Virus record (IMG/VR): IMGVR_UViG_3300025636_000001
Span: 1-64,000 of that record
Strand: one strand, 5' to 3'
Source: a virus
Length of the DNA stretch: 64,000 bases
This document shows positions 1 through 7,905 of the stretch, piece after piece (positions within the stretch are counted from its first letter, which is position 1; the number at the start of each line of letters is the position of its first letter). The notes under the pieces are model-generated. The model saw nothing but the letters and a program-made list of their open reading frames with translations, did not search any database and was not told the origin of the DNA. Made by a program: the position numbers and the translations under genes.

Positions 1-1
1 T

Positions 2-121
2 GAACTAACACCTGATTTTAAATGGTCTGGTTGGAGTTTTGAAATAATGATTACTTCCGAGAATGGAATTTCATACAATATGAAGAAAGATAACATATAT
101 TTTATAAATAAAGATGAATAA
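2..121 (+). CDS. 3' end of a gene cut by the window edge, unknown product
   Basis: The frame is open from the window edge to a TAA at 119-121, so only the last 39 residues are visible. The ATG of the next gene follows the stop directly, the tight packing typical of this operon. The visible tail mixes aromatic and charged residues and has no motif I recognise. Confidence 0.6.
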   Translation, partial: ELTPDFKWSGWSFEIMITSENGISYNMKKDNIYFINKDE

Positions 122-358
122 ATGAAAGCAATATTAGAATTCAATTTACCGGAAGATCAAACCGAATTTGAAATGGCCAATGATGCATCTAAAATGTTTA
201 ATACATTATGGGAGATGAAACAATGGTTGAGATTACAGGTTAAGTATGCACCAGATGATATGAGCCAAGATGCTTATGATGCATTTGAAAAGTGTAAACA
301 TAAACTAAATGAATTACTAATTGATAACAATTTAGATTTAGATATATTAAATTATTAA
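122..358 (+). CDS. small acidic helical protein, unknown function
   Basis: A 78-residue protein, acidic and predicted mostly helical, with no cysteine pair, membrane segment or catalytic motif. Its ATG directly follows the stop of the preceding gene, and the helicase gene starts 18 bases downstream, so it is probably co-transcribed with the replication genes. I do not recognise the family. Confidence 0.75.
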   Translation: MKAILEFNLPEDQTEFEMANDASKMFNTLWEMKQWLRLQVKYAPDDMSQDAYDAFEKCKHKLNELLIDNNLDLDILNY

Positions 359-376
359 AACTATTAAAATTTTAAA

Positions 377-1474
377 ATGACAAATAGAGAAATAGTACAA
401 AGAGATGCATTGGCAATAGCAGTGCAACATAATAGATGTGGTTTAGGTATATCTATGGGTGTAGGTAAAACAAGAATTGCAATACAGCATTTCTTAAAGA
501 ACTATGATCCATTTGTTAAGGCACTGGTTGTTATACCAAAACTATCAATCAAAGAGTCTTGGCTATCTGAATTAAAAAAGATGGAACTTGAACGTTTAGC
601 AGATCATTTAACCTTTACAACTTATTTATCTATTAATAAACAGAATCCTATGGAATACCAGCTTCTTTATTTAGATGAATGTCATAGTTTATTAAATAAC
701 CATAGAAGTTTTTTATCAGCATTTTCTGGTAACATACTTGGTTTAACAGGTACACCACCAGTACGTAAAGGAACAGAGAAGTATGCAATGGTTGCAGAGT
801 TTTGCCCAATTAAATACACCTTTACTGTTGATGATGCTACAGATAGTAATATCTTAAATGATTATCAGATTATAGTTCATGAGTTACTTTTAGCTAAAAC
901 ACCTACACACAAGAAGAAAAATAAGAAAGGTGGATTCTGGTATACATCAGAATATAAAGATTATATGTATGTAAACAAAAGATTTGAAGAGGCTATAACG
1001 CCAAAACAACAACAGTTTGCTTCTATCATGAGAATGAGGGCTTTAATGGACTATAACACTAAAGAAAAATATGTAAAGTCTATATTAGCAAACATCAGTT
1101 CTAAGTGTATTGTATTTGCAAACACTCAAGATCAAGCTGATAGAATATGTAAACACAGTTATCATTCTAATAATCCAAATTCAGAAGATAATTTTGAGTT
1201 ATTTAGTGATGGACGTATAAATAATATGTCTTGTGTACTACAGCTTAGTGAAGGTGTTACTATACCAAAGCTTAAGCAAGGTATTATAATGCATGCATAC
1301 GGTAATGAAAGAAAAACATCTCAGAGAATTGGCCGTCTATTAAGACTTAATCCGTCAGAAAAAGCAACCTGTCATATACTATGTTATAAAGGAACAGCTG
1401 ATGAAAGATGGGTAAAAAATGCTCTTAAGAGTTTTGATGAAAAGAAAATTAAATATTATAATCCATTAGATTAA
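377..1474 (+). CDS. SNF2/SF2-type DNA helicase (short phage form)
   Basis: A 365-residue superfamily 2 helicase. Visible motifs in order: Walker A SMGVGKT (residues 26-32), DECH box (100-103), motif III-like TGTPP (124-128) and the arginine-finger motif QRIGR (316-320). Two RecA-like domains are therefore present, with little accessory sequence. Short SNF2-type helicases of this kind are a regular part of crAss-like phage replication modules, where a role in fork remodelling or recombination is assumed but not proven. The gene is followed three bases later by a small zinc-ribbon gene. Helicase fold is secure; exact substrate is not. Confidence 0.9.
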   Translation: MTNREIVQRDALAIAVQHNRCGLGISMGVGKTRIAIQHFLKNYDPFVKALVVIPKLSIKESWLSELKKMELERLADHLTFTTYLSINKQNPMEYQLLYLDECHSLLNNHRSFLSAFSGNILGLTGTPPVRKGTEKYAMVAEFCPIKYTFTVDDATDSNILNDYQIIVHELLLAKTPTHKKKNKKGGFWYTSEYKDYMYVNKRFEEAITPKQQQFASIMRMRALMDYNTKEKYVKSILANISSKCIVFANTQDQADRICKHSYHSNNPNSEDNFELFSDGRINNMSCVLQLSEGVTIPKLKQGIIMHAYGNERKTSQRIGRLLRLNPSEKATCHILCYKGTADERWVKNALKSFDEKKIKYYNPLD

Positions 1475-1477
1475 GTT

Positions 1478-1711
1478 ATGGGAAAAATGAAAGAAATATT
1501 TATGCAGCAAATACAAGAACAGTATGGCTCATATGATAAATACATAGAAGAAGAAAATAAGAATGCAGCTAGACAATGGATACACTTAGATGAACATCCT
1601 TGTCCTAACTGTAATAATACAACACTACACCAAGATGAAGAGTTAGACATAAACTGTGATGTTTGTGGTCAAAACTTTATACAAATTGATAATGCTTTAA
1701 GATTTAAATAA
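1478..1711 (+). CDS. small zinc-ribbon protein
   Basis: A 77-residue protein with a helical N-terminal half and a C-terminal treble of the form CPNC...CDVC, spaced about 20 residues apart, which should bind one zinc ion. Its stop overlaps the ATG of the next gene (TAATG). Small zinc ribbons of this kind can bind nucleic acid or act as adaptors. Nothing in the sequence identifies the partner, though position next to a helicase hints at a replication or transcription role. Confidence 0.8.
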   Translation: MGKMKEIFMQQIQEQYGSYDKYIEEENKNAARQWIHLDEHPCPNCNNTTLHQDEELDINCDVCGQNFIQIDNALRFK

Positions 1712-1995
1712 TGGGACTATATACACATACAATTGCAACAGGAGATAGTGAGATTTATCTTGATATTGAATATTCTTATGAAGCAGGTGAGCCTGATGAG
1801 TATTATGATCAACATGGTAATCCAGGAACACCAGGTTATCCTTCATCAGTTGAGTTAACACATGTTTGGTATACATTGAAAGATTATAACAAAAATACAG
1901 TTACAGTAGATATACTCCCAGTGTTTGATATAATACTAGAAGGTGATATATATAATCTTGAAGAAGAAATATTAGATTATCATGAAAACAAATAA
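1711..1995 (+). CDS. conserved-looking beta-rich phage protein, unknown function
   Basis: A 94-residue acidic protein starting inside the stop of the zinc-ribbon gene and overlapping the next gene by 14 bases. The centre carries a Gly/Pro-rich turn (HGNPGTPGYP) between predicted beta strands. No catalytic motif is visible. I do not recognise a function; translational coupling to its neighbours is likely from the overlaps. Confidence 0.75.
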   Translation: MGLYTHTIATGDSEIYLDIEYSYEAGEPDEYYDQHGNPGTPGYPSSVELTHVWYTLKDYNKNTVTVDILPVFDIILEGDIYNLEEEILDYHENK

Positions 1996-2224
1996 AGTAG
2001 AAAAACATGTATATAAAAAGAATGATATAATTATTGAATATTTACTAGATGCTTCAAAAAATTCTAATCAAACTAAATATAAATATACTATATGTATAGA
2101 GGATATTTTATTAACAGATGGTTATGAAAAAGAAAGTATTTTTTATAAAATGAGTGAAAATGATACATTAGATTATGTTTGTATGCTTATGAAACATCAT
2201 GAATCACAAAATATCAATATATAA
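1982..2224 (+). CDS. small unknown protein
   Basis: An 80-residue protein, rich in Lys and Tyr at the N-terminus and acidic towards the C-terminus. It overlaps the preceding gene by 14 bases, and the next gene probably begins four bases after its stop. No domain recognised. Its support is the packed operon context and a codon use (A/T in third positions) like its neighbours. Confidence 0.65.
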   Translation: MKTNKVEKHVYKKNDIIIEYLLDASKNSNQTKYKYTICIEDILLTDGYEKESIFYKMSENDTLDYVCMLMKHHESQNINI

Positions 2225-2228
2225 AAAA

Positions 2229-2615
2229 ATGAAAAATCATATATATCTAAACGCAGAAATTAAAGGAGGTAAAATTATTTACCCTATAAAAGCAAATGAA
2301 TCTAGAATTAATAACTTTTTAGCCAATGCACCAGAAGGTGCAAAGGTTGAGATGTTCATTAGTGTATCTGATGAAGTTAAAGGTAGTAATGCACAACTGG
2401 CAAGAATACATGTTATGTGTAGAGAAATAGCAAATGAGATTGGTTATACATTTAATGAGGTTAAGCTAAATGTAAAAAGACAGGCAGGACTTTGTTTTAT
2501 GAGAGATAATTCAGAGTACTGCAAGTCTTTTGGTAAGTGTGATAAAGATGAATTAAATTTAGCTATACAAGCATGTATAGAAATAGGAGATTTTAGTAAT
2601 ATGAATTTAAGATAA
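2229..2615 (+). CDS. possible NinB/Orf-like recombination mediator (low confidence)
   Basis: About 128 residues. An in-frame ATG exists at 2199, but it would overlap the previous gene by 26 bases; the ATG at 2229 lies four bases after that gene's stop and starts a natural N-terminus (MKNHIYLNAE), so I prefer it. The C-terminal half has the layout I associate with NinB-like proteins: a helical region, a stretch about helix-forming evk-type residues, then KSF and a final acidic helix. This is a weak, by-eye resemblance. It converges with the minus-strand gene at 2607-3026 and overlaps it by nine bases at the 3' ends. Confidence 0.6.
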   Translation: MKNHIYLNAEIKGGKIIYPIKANESRINNFLANAPEGAKVEMFISVSDEVKGSNAQLARIHVMCREIANEIGYTFNEVKLNVKRQAGLCFMRDNSEYCKSFGKCDKDELNLAIQACIEIGDFSNMNLR

Positions 2616-3026
2616 TTTAGGTTTTATTAATTTTTGTATTTCTTGTAGTTTTTTATCTGCAGCTTTTGAATCATCATCCATTAAAGCTGTCATATAAGCA
2701 GTCAAATCTTCTTTAGTAATTTTACTATCTACTTCAATTTCTAAATTTTGTTCTTTAGCTTTTGCTTTTAATAATTGTTGAAGAGCAAATAAAGTATATA
2801 TTTGACTTTCTATTTTATCTAATTTTACTTTTTCTGGTTCGTCACCTGTAATTATTTTTTCAAACTTTTTAAAAGTCTCTGGTAAAGTAGTTGCATCTTT
2901 AACAATGTTAGTTATATAAAACATCAGTATATCATTAAGACCTAATATAAAACCGGTATTAATTTCAATATCTTTAATGTTTTTGGTAAAATCGTATGTA
3001 TTAGTTGTTTTTACAAAATCTTCCAT
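2607..3026 (-). CDS. lone minus-strand gene in the early operon, unknown helical protein
   Basis: A 139-residue, highly charged helical protein without cysteine, membrane segment or known motif. It is the only minus-strand gene in the first 22 kb. It has its own promoter-like box (TATATTTG on the minus strand at 3045-3052), 19 bases before its ATG. Its 3' end overlaps the end of the preceding plus gene. An independently transcribed single gene in a phage early region is often an accessory or host-directed factor, but that is inference; no function is visible. Confidence 0.8.
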   Translation of the reverse strand: MEDFVKTTNTYDFTKNIKDIEINTGFILGLNDILMFYITNIVKDATTLPETFKKFEKIITGDEPEKVKLDKIESQIYTLFALQQLLKAKAKEQNLEIEVDSKITKEDLTAYMTALMDDDSKAADKKLQEIQKLIKPKLS

Positions 3027-3044
3027 AATGTTTCATTTAATATA

Positions 3045-3072
3045 CAAATATAGTAAAATATGCATCAACAAA
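3045..3072 (-). promoter_or_regulatory. Bacteroidota-type promoter for the lone minus-strand gene
   Basis: On the minus strand, TATATTTG at 3052-3045 matches the Bacteroidota -7 consensus TAnnTTTG. TTTG occurs 16 bases upstream (3072-3069), slightly close for a -33 box; a TTG is also present about 20 bases upstream. The box ends 19 bases before the ATG at 3026, implying a very short leader. It overlaps the start of the UDG gene on the other strand. Confidence 0.5.
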
Positions 3073-3761
3073 CAATCAATATGCCTGAAAAGATAGGTAA
3101 ATTAAAATTAAAACTAGAAAATTCAGGTTGGGAAAATATAATATATCCTTACTTGGATTCAGAAAGTTTTTACACTACTCTTAATAAACTTGCAGGTATG
3201 GTGCAAAATGGCACCAGATTTACACCACCAATGAAAGATTGGTTTAAAACTTTTACAAAGTGTCCTTATAAGGAAACAAAAGTTGTATTTATTGGACAAG
3301 ATCCATATCCTCAACTTGGTGTTGCTGATGGTATATCTTTTAGTTGTAGTAATACAATGAAAGAACAACCTTCATTAAGACATATATTTAATTCATTAGA
3401 GAAACAGTATCCAGGTTATGAAAGAAATCCTGATTTGACTAGATGGTCAGAACAAGGTGTGCTTATGCTTAATACTGCTTTAACAGTAGAAATTAATAAA
3501 ATAGGTTCACACTATTCATTATGGCATTCATTTACAACACAACTACTTACTGGAATGAATAATTATCCTTCTAAGCTTGTTGTTGTATTACTTGGTAAGA
3601 AAGCTCAAGAATGGCAAAAATTATTACTTAATCATATTGTAATTCAAGTAGAACATCCAGCAGCTGCTGCTTATAAAGGCGGTGTATGGAATGATAAAGA
3701 TTTATTTCTAACAATAAACAAAATACTTAATGATCAGGGAAAGTCCTTGATAAATTGGTAA
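3060..3761 (+). CDS. ung: uracil-DNA glycosylase, family 1
   Basis: A 233-residue enzyme that would excise uracil from DNA as the first step of base excision repair. The water-activating loop GQDPYP is at residues 79-84 (the usual motif is GQDPYH, so His is replaced by Pro). The leucine-intercalation/His motif reads HPAAAAYKGG at 199-208, corresponding to HPSPLSAYRGF in bacterial Ung, with the intercalating Leu position altered. Length fits the family. UDG is common in crAss-like phages. The diverged loop suggests some change in kinetics or specificity. It is flanked by its own upstream gap and by a promoter for the following gene. Confidence 0.9.
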   Translation: MHQQTINMPEKIGKLKLKLENSGWENIIYPYLDSESFYTTLNKLAGMVQNGTRFTPPMKDWFKTFTKCPYKETKVVFIGQDPYPQLGVADGISFSCSNTMKEQPSLRHIFNSLEKQYPGYERNPDLTRWSEQGVLMLNTALTVEINKIGSHYSLWHSFTTQLLTGMNNYPSKLVVVLLGKKAQEWQKLLLNHIVIQVEHPAAAAYKGGVWNDKDLFLTINKILNDQGKSLINW

Positions 3762-3777
3762 AAATTTCTTAACTTTG
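3747..3777 (+). promoter_or_regulatory. Bacteroidota-type promoter before the DnaA-like gene
   Basis: TTG at 3747-3749, 20 bases, then TAACTTTG at 3770-3777, which fits the TTG/TAnnTTTG consensus with a normal spacer. The ATG of the next gene is 21 bases beyond the box. The -33 element lies inside the end of the UDG gene. No biochemical support, so moderate confidence. Confidence 0.5.
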
Positions 3778-3798
3778 TTAAGACCCAAAATAAGTTAA

Positions 3799-4320
3799 AT
3801 GACTGAAAATCAACATAATAATATTCTAAAAGATATACATGCTTTCAGAATAAAGCTGTATAATGAATATGGCGTAGATATACATTTATTTGTAAAAAAC
3901 AAAGATTATAGAGTTAGTCTTGAAGTGTTAGAGAAAATGTGTATTGCTACATTACATGAGCAGTACCCAAGTTTTATTCATACTAAAAGTTTGAAAGATA
4001 GAACACGCATTAAGCCAATAACAATGCTTAGACAAATTTTCTTTTACATAGCTGTAGAAAGGTTTGGTTATGGTAAATCAGAATCAGGTAAGTATATGAA
4101 AAGAGACCATGCTACATGCATACATTCAATTAAAGTTTGTGAAGACTACATGTATGTTGGTTACTCTGAATTCAATAAATGTATAGAATCAGTGCAAAAT
4201 AAAATAAACCAATATGTGGGAAATATTTCAGAAAATAACAAAGGAGAAGATAACTCCAAATCAAATGCTTCTATTGTACAGCGTGAAGGAAAAGACATCA
4301 GTACCGTTACTGAAATCTAA
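3799..4320 (+). CDS. DnaA domain IV-like DNA-binding protein
   Basis: A 173-residue protein. Residues 68-115 reproduce the DnaA C-terminal DNA-box-binding domain: MLRQIFFYIA helix, a turn with FGYGKS, then the signature RDHATCIHS (102-110), matching the bacterial RDHSTVxHA loop that contacts the DnaA box. The AAA+ ATPase domain of full DnaA is absent, so this is a stand-alone recognition domain that may mark the phage origin or compete with host DnaA. The last third is polar and overlaps the next gene by 107 bases in another frame. Confidence 0.8.
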   Translation: MTENQHNNILKDIHAFRIKLYNEYGVDIHLFVKNKDYRVSLEVLEKMCIATLHEQYPSFIHTKSLKDRTRIKPITMLRQIFFYIAVERFGYGKSESGKYMKRDHATCIHSIKVCEDYMYVGYSEFNKCIESVQNKINQYVGNISENNKGEDNSKSNASIVQREGKDISTVTEI

Positions 4321-4807
4321 AGATGAATTACCTGCACTATTAGAAGAAGGATTTCTTATTAAAGAGGAATCATCATACAAGCTTACAAATAAAGCTAAAA
4401 AACTAATTACAAAATTAGATGGCTATTTTATTAAAGCCAAGAAGAAAACCAACATTGAATTGATGGGTAAAGATCTTAATGATAAATTGGATATATATAG
4501 AAATATATTTCCACCTGGAAGATTACCTTCAGGAATGCCATCAAGACAAAATGTAAAAGCTCTTTCTGAGTCTTTTAGATGGTTTTTTGAAACTTATGAT
4601 TATACTTGGGATGAAATACTTGATGCAACACGTATGTATGTAAATGAGTATAGAGAGACTAACTACATGTATATGGTTACAAGTCAGTACTTTATAGCAA
4701 AACAAGACAAACATAAGGTAAAACACAGTAAACTAGCAGATTACTGTGATATGATTAAAGACGGTGTAAAAACAGAGACTCATCATTTTAAAGAAAAAGT
4801 AGTATAA
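4214..4807 (+). CDS. winged-helix replication protein, possible initiator or helicase-loader-like
   Basis: A 197-residue protein. Residues 10-60 look like a winged helix (paired helices, LKSKDELPALLEEGFL, then a beta wing SSYKLT). The C-terminal part has a pattern with conserved Trp/Tyr (YTWDEILDAT...YMYMVTSQYFI), which I associate with phage replication proteins placed just before DnaB-type helicases. The start at 4214 overlaps the DnaA-like gene by 107 bases; the next in-frame Met is too far inside the winged helix, so the overlap seems real. The stop overlaps the next ATG (TAATG). Loader function is inference from position. Confidence 0.7.
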   Translation: MWEIFQKITKEKITPNQMLLLYSVKEKTSVPLLKSKDELPALLEEGFLIKEESSYKLTNKAKKLITKLDGYFIKAKKKTNIELMGKDLNDKLDIYRNIFPPGRLPSGMPSRQNVKALSESFRWFFETYDYTWDEILDATRMYVNEYRETNYMYMVTSQYFIAKQDKHKVKHSKLADYCDMIKDGVKTETHHFKEKVV

Positions 4808-4965
4808 TGACATCAGATAAAATAACAGAAGTATTACATAAGTTAAACCAGATACTAGAAGATTTTCAAATGCTTAGAGATGGAACATGGGTTCCGGATG
4901 AAGCTTCTTGTGAAGCAAGTATAGAAAATGTTGAGAGTATCATATACACAATAGAAAATGAGTAA
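4807..4965 (+). CDS. 52-residue acidic helical protein
   Basis: A short frame beginning at the TAATG overlap with the preceding gene and ending eight bases inside the helicase gene. The product is acidic, starts MTSDKITEVLHKLNQILEDF and is probably a helical hairpin. Perfect end-to-end coupling with both neighbours is the main support. It could be a small helicase or loader cofactor, but nothing proves this. Confidence 0.65.
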   Translation: MTSDKITEVLHKLNQILEDFQMLRDGTWVPDEASCEASIENVESIIYTIENE

Positions 4966-5917
4966 ACCAACAGAAGGATGGGCGGGTCAATATGCTGCAT
5001 TTAATGATGCACTTAAATATATGGTCAAGCGTGCAAACGGTGAAGAAAAATCTATTTACACTCCATGGCCTAAATTTAATGACGCCACTACTGATGGTTT
5101 AGAATGGAACACTCTTACTGTAATTGGTGGAAGACCTGGTTCAGGTAAAACATTGATTAAAGATCAGATTATAAGAGAATCTTTTGAATTAAATTCTGAA
5201 GATGATTTTAGAGTCTTAGAGTTTCAGTTTGAAATGGTTGGTAGAACCTCAGCATTGCGTGAGTTTAGTTCTATAACTGGTAAGACATATAAAGAATTAT
5301 GTAGTGCTGGTAGTGTATTAACAACAGATGTATTAAACAAGTGTCATCAGTATGCTAAAGAACGTGTAAAATATCCTGTTGATATAGTCTCAAGACCTAT
5401 GACTGTTAATCAAATGAGAGAACAGATTGATATGTATATGAATATACATAAAGGTAAAAAGACTATAATCACACTGGATCACACTATGCTTGTTAAGAGA
5501 GCACCATATCAAAATAGTAGTTTAGATATGCTATTTGAATTAGGTGAGTTCTTTACACAAACAAAACGTGAGTATCCATGTTTGTTTATTGCTTTATCAC
5601 AGCTTAATAGAAACATTGATAACCCAGAACGTGCACAACAAGGTAAGTATGGTAATTATATTCTTGAATCAGATTTGTTTGGTTCAGATGCTATGCTTCA
5701 ACATGCTGATACTTTAATAGGTATTAATAGACCAGCTAAACAGAAAATTAGATTGTATGGACCAGACAGGTATATTATAGAAGATGATAGAACATTAGTA
5801 CTACACTTCTTAAAAGCCCGTAATGGTGATACAAGAATGAGTTTCTTTAAAGCAATGTTTGAAAAAATGGAAATAGCTGAAATGCCAACACCAGCACAAG
5901 AAGCATTAAGAATGTAA
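4958..5917 (+). CDS. dnaB: replicative DNA helicase, DnaB/SF4 family
   Basis: A 319-residue protein with the RecA-like core of DnaB: Walker A GGRPGSGKT (57-65), an EFQFEM segment after strand 2, an IITLDHTML Walker B region, and the ALSQLNR motif typical of DnaB H3. The N-terminal scaffold domain of cellular DnaB is missing, as in many phage versions. It would form the hexameric ring unwinding DNA at the fork, working with the primase at 7906 and polymerase at 17539. It overlaps the 52-residue gene upstream by eight bases. Confidence 0.9.
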   Translation: MSKPTEGWAGQYAAFNDALKYMVKRANGEEKSIYTPWPKFNDATTDGLEWNTLTVIGGRPGSGKTLIKDQIIRESFELNSEDDFRVLEFQFEMVGRTSALREFSSITGKTYKELCSAGSVLTTDVLNKCHQYAKERVKYPVDIVSRPMTVNQMREQIDMYMNIHKGKKTIITLDHTMLVKRAPYQNSSLDMLFELGEFFTQTKREYPCLFIALSQLNRNIDNPERAQQGKYGNYILESDLFGSDAMLQHADTLIGINRPAKQKIRLYGPDRYIIEDDRTLVLHFLKARNGDTRMSFFKAMFEKMEIAEMPTPAQEALRM

Positions 5918-5945
5918 AATTGAAAATTTAATAAGGAATGAAAAA

Positions 5946-6452
5946 ATGACTCCAGAACAAAGAAAACAAAAAGTAAAAGAACTAAGAGAACAGCATGAAA
6001 ACTATTTCAATATGAATGAGTTATCAAATGCTGCTTATATTCCCAAAATGGCTTATAGACCATCAGGAAAGGATGAACTACATGTTAGTTTTTTCCCAAG
6101 TGAGCTAGAAAGAAACAAAGATATTTACACAGAATTTGTAAGTATTGATTATGACTCAGAAGATCCTAAGAGAACTTTATATTTACATAAATATAATCCT
6201 CACTGGAAAGAAGAATATGAGTTAGTAGAAAGCAATAGTGGTTTTCAAAGACACTTAATTCCTGTTTCTGAACTTAAAGTTGTAAGTGATGTAGTTTCTA
6301 AACAAGGAAAAAATACTATCTTTGATAACTTACTGGAACAAATGGAAGATCTTCCAAATCCAGATGAAGCAGTACCAATGAATGGTATTGTTAAAGCACT
6401 AAACAGAATTGCAGATAGTTTAAGTAAAATAGAAAAGAAAATAAATAGTTAA
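5946..6452 (+). CDS. unknown protein between helicase and RecA-like ATPase
   Basis: A 168-residue protein with a charged helical N-terminus (to about residue 20), a beta-rich middle containing many aromatic residues, and an amphipathic C-terminal helix ending in IEKKINS. No catalytic motif or cysteine cluster. It lies 29 bases after DnaB and two bases before the Sak4-like ATPase gene, so it is probably part of the replication/recombination unit. I do not recognise the family. Confidence 0.75.
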   Translation: MTPEQRKQKVKELREQHENYFNMNELSNAAYIPKMAYRPSGKDELHVSFFPSELERNKDIYTEFVSIDYDSEDPKRTLYLHKYNPHWKEEYELVESNSGFQRHLIPVSELKVVSDVVSKQGKNTIFDNLLEQMEDLPNPDEAVPMNGIVKALNRIADSLSKIEKKINS

Positions 6453-6454
6453 GT

Positions 6455-7138
6455 ATGGCACAAAGTGTTTTAGTAATTGCTGAGTCAGGCTCAGGTAAAT
6501 CAACCTCAATTAGGAATTTAGATCCTAAAGAAACAGTTATTATAAATATTGCTAATAAACCCTTACCTTTTAAAGGGTGGAAAAGTAAATATACTCCTTT
6601 GGATAAATCAAATCCAGATGGTAATTTGATCAGTGTATCAAGCGGCCCAGGAGTTTATAAAGCTATGCAGCATGTAAGTGATAAAATGCCTCACATCAAA
6701 AACTTAGTAATTGATGACTGGCAATACATGTCAAGTTTTGAGTACTTTGATAAAGCTAATGAAAAAGGCTATGATAAGTTTACTCAGATTGCTGCAAATC
6801 TTGCTCAAGTTGCAAAGCTTCCTAAAGACTTGAGAGAAGATCTTTATGTATTCTTCTTGACCCACGCTGAAGAATCAACGGATATCAATGGTAACCGTAA
6901 AGTAAAAGCAAAAACTGTGGGTAAAATGATTGACAATGCACTTACACTAGAGGGTTTATTCTCTATTGTATTGTTTGGCAAAGTCCGTAAAGAAGATGAT
7001 GGTAGTTTACACTATGGTTTTGAAACACAAAACAATGGAGAAAATACCTGTAAATCACCAATGGATATGTTTGAAGATGATTTTGTTCCAAATGATCTTC
7101 AGTATGTCAGAGAGGCTATTACAGCCTATGAAAATTAA
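6455..7138 (+). CDS. Sak4-like RecA-fold ATPase (phage recombinase-type)
   Basis: A 227-residue P-loop ATPase. Walker A AESGSGKS is at residues 9-16 and Walker B NLVIDDWQY at 83-91. A further beta strand ends FFLTHAEE, the sensor position of RecA-type enzymes. Size and motif layout match the phage Sak4/AAA_24 group, single-domain RecA-like proteins that promote annealing with an SSB partner. The next gene is an SSB-like protein, the usual pairing for Sak4, which strengthens the call. Likely role: recombination-dependent replication or repair. Confidence 0.8.
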   Translation: MAQSVLVIAESGSGKSTSIRNLDPKETVIINIANKPLPFKGWKSKYTPLDKSNPDGNLISVSSGPGVYKAMQHVSDKMPHIKNLVIDDWQYMSSFEYFDKANEKGYDKFTQIAANLAQVAKLPKDLREDLYVFFLTHAEESTDINGNRKVKAKTVGKMIDNALTLEGLFSIVLFGKVRKEDDGSLHYGFETQNNGENTCKSPMDMFEDDFVPNDLQYVREAITAYEN

Positions 7139-7170
7139 TAATCAAAGTTAAATTTAAAATCAAAAGAGAA

Positions 7171-7854
7171 ATGTTAAGTACAAAAGACATGTCAGCCGGT
7201 AGCGGCAAAGTAAAACCAGTAATTGATGCAGGTAACCAAGAATTAAAAATTAATTCTATTGTTTTAAACGCTCCACCTTATGATAGCTCTGCATATGATC
7301 TACAAATCAATGTAGAAAGTAGACCAGTAAAAGGAGAGTTTGAAGGTTTCTTACATGATATGAATAATCCAAGTGGACCAAGATATCAAGGTCAAGTTGG
7401 TAGAGTATCATTTCAACGTTATGCATTTGCTGATGCAACATTACCAAGCGGTAGAGAAATCAATCGTGATGCTGAAATTATGAAAGCTTTAATCTTTTTA
7501 GCTGAACAACAAGGTAAACGTGGAGAACTTGATTCAATTCAAGCACAAACAATTGAACAATTTGTTTCATCTGCAAACACTATTTTAAGTGGTGATACTT
7601 ATTACAATTTCTGTATTGCAGGACGTGAGTGGGAAAACAAAGAAGGTTACATCAACCTACAGTTATTCTTACCAAAGCGTAGCAGAAATGGAGTTACTGT
7701 TGAAAGATTAGATGTAGATAACTCTAACTTAGTTGAGTTTAATAGATCTGAGCATATTGTTCCATTAAAGAATAAGTCTACTAACACGGCTTCTACTACA
7801 AGTTCATTTGAACCAGTAGCTGGAACAGTGTCTGGTGATGATTTTGATCTTTAA
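7171..7854 (+). CDS. single-stranded-DNA-binding protein-like
   Basis: A 227-residue protein with beta-rich N-terminal segments consistent with an OB fold. A low-complexity Ser/Thr linker (about 190-215) then leads to a short acidic tail ending DDFDL. That architecture, folded core plus flexible linker plus acidic hydrophobic tip, is the hallmark of SSBs, whose tips recruit partners. The gene follows the Sak4-like ATPase and is ended by a strong terminator, which suits a highly expressed protein. OB-fold assignment is inferred rather than read from a motif. Confidence 0.65.
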   Translation: MLSTKDMSAGSGKVKPVIDAGNQELKINSIVLNAPPYDSSAYDLQINVESRPVKGEFEGFLHDMNNPSGPRYQGQVGRVSFQRYAFADATLPSGREINRDAEIMKALIFLAEQQGKRGELDSIQAQTIEQFVSSANTILSGDTYYNFCIAGREWENKEGYINLQLFLPKRSRNGVTVERLDVDNSNLVEFNRSEHIVPLKNKSTNTASTTSSFEPVAGTVSGDDFDL

Positions 7855-7870
7855 TCTTTAAAATAATAGG

Positions 7871-7900
7871 AGGGGTGGTTTAGGCTACCCCTTTTTTTTT
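7871..7900 (+). terminator. Rho-independent terminator after the SSB-like gene
   Basis: Arms AGGGGT (7871-7876) and ACCCCT (7886-7891, sharing the last T with the tail) extend inward by wobble pairs around a four-base loop. A run of nine T follows. It closes the transcription unit that begins near 3.8 kb. Confidence 0.85.
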
Positions 7901-7905
7901 ATAAT

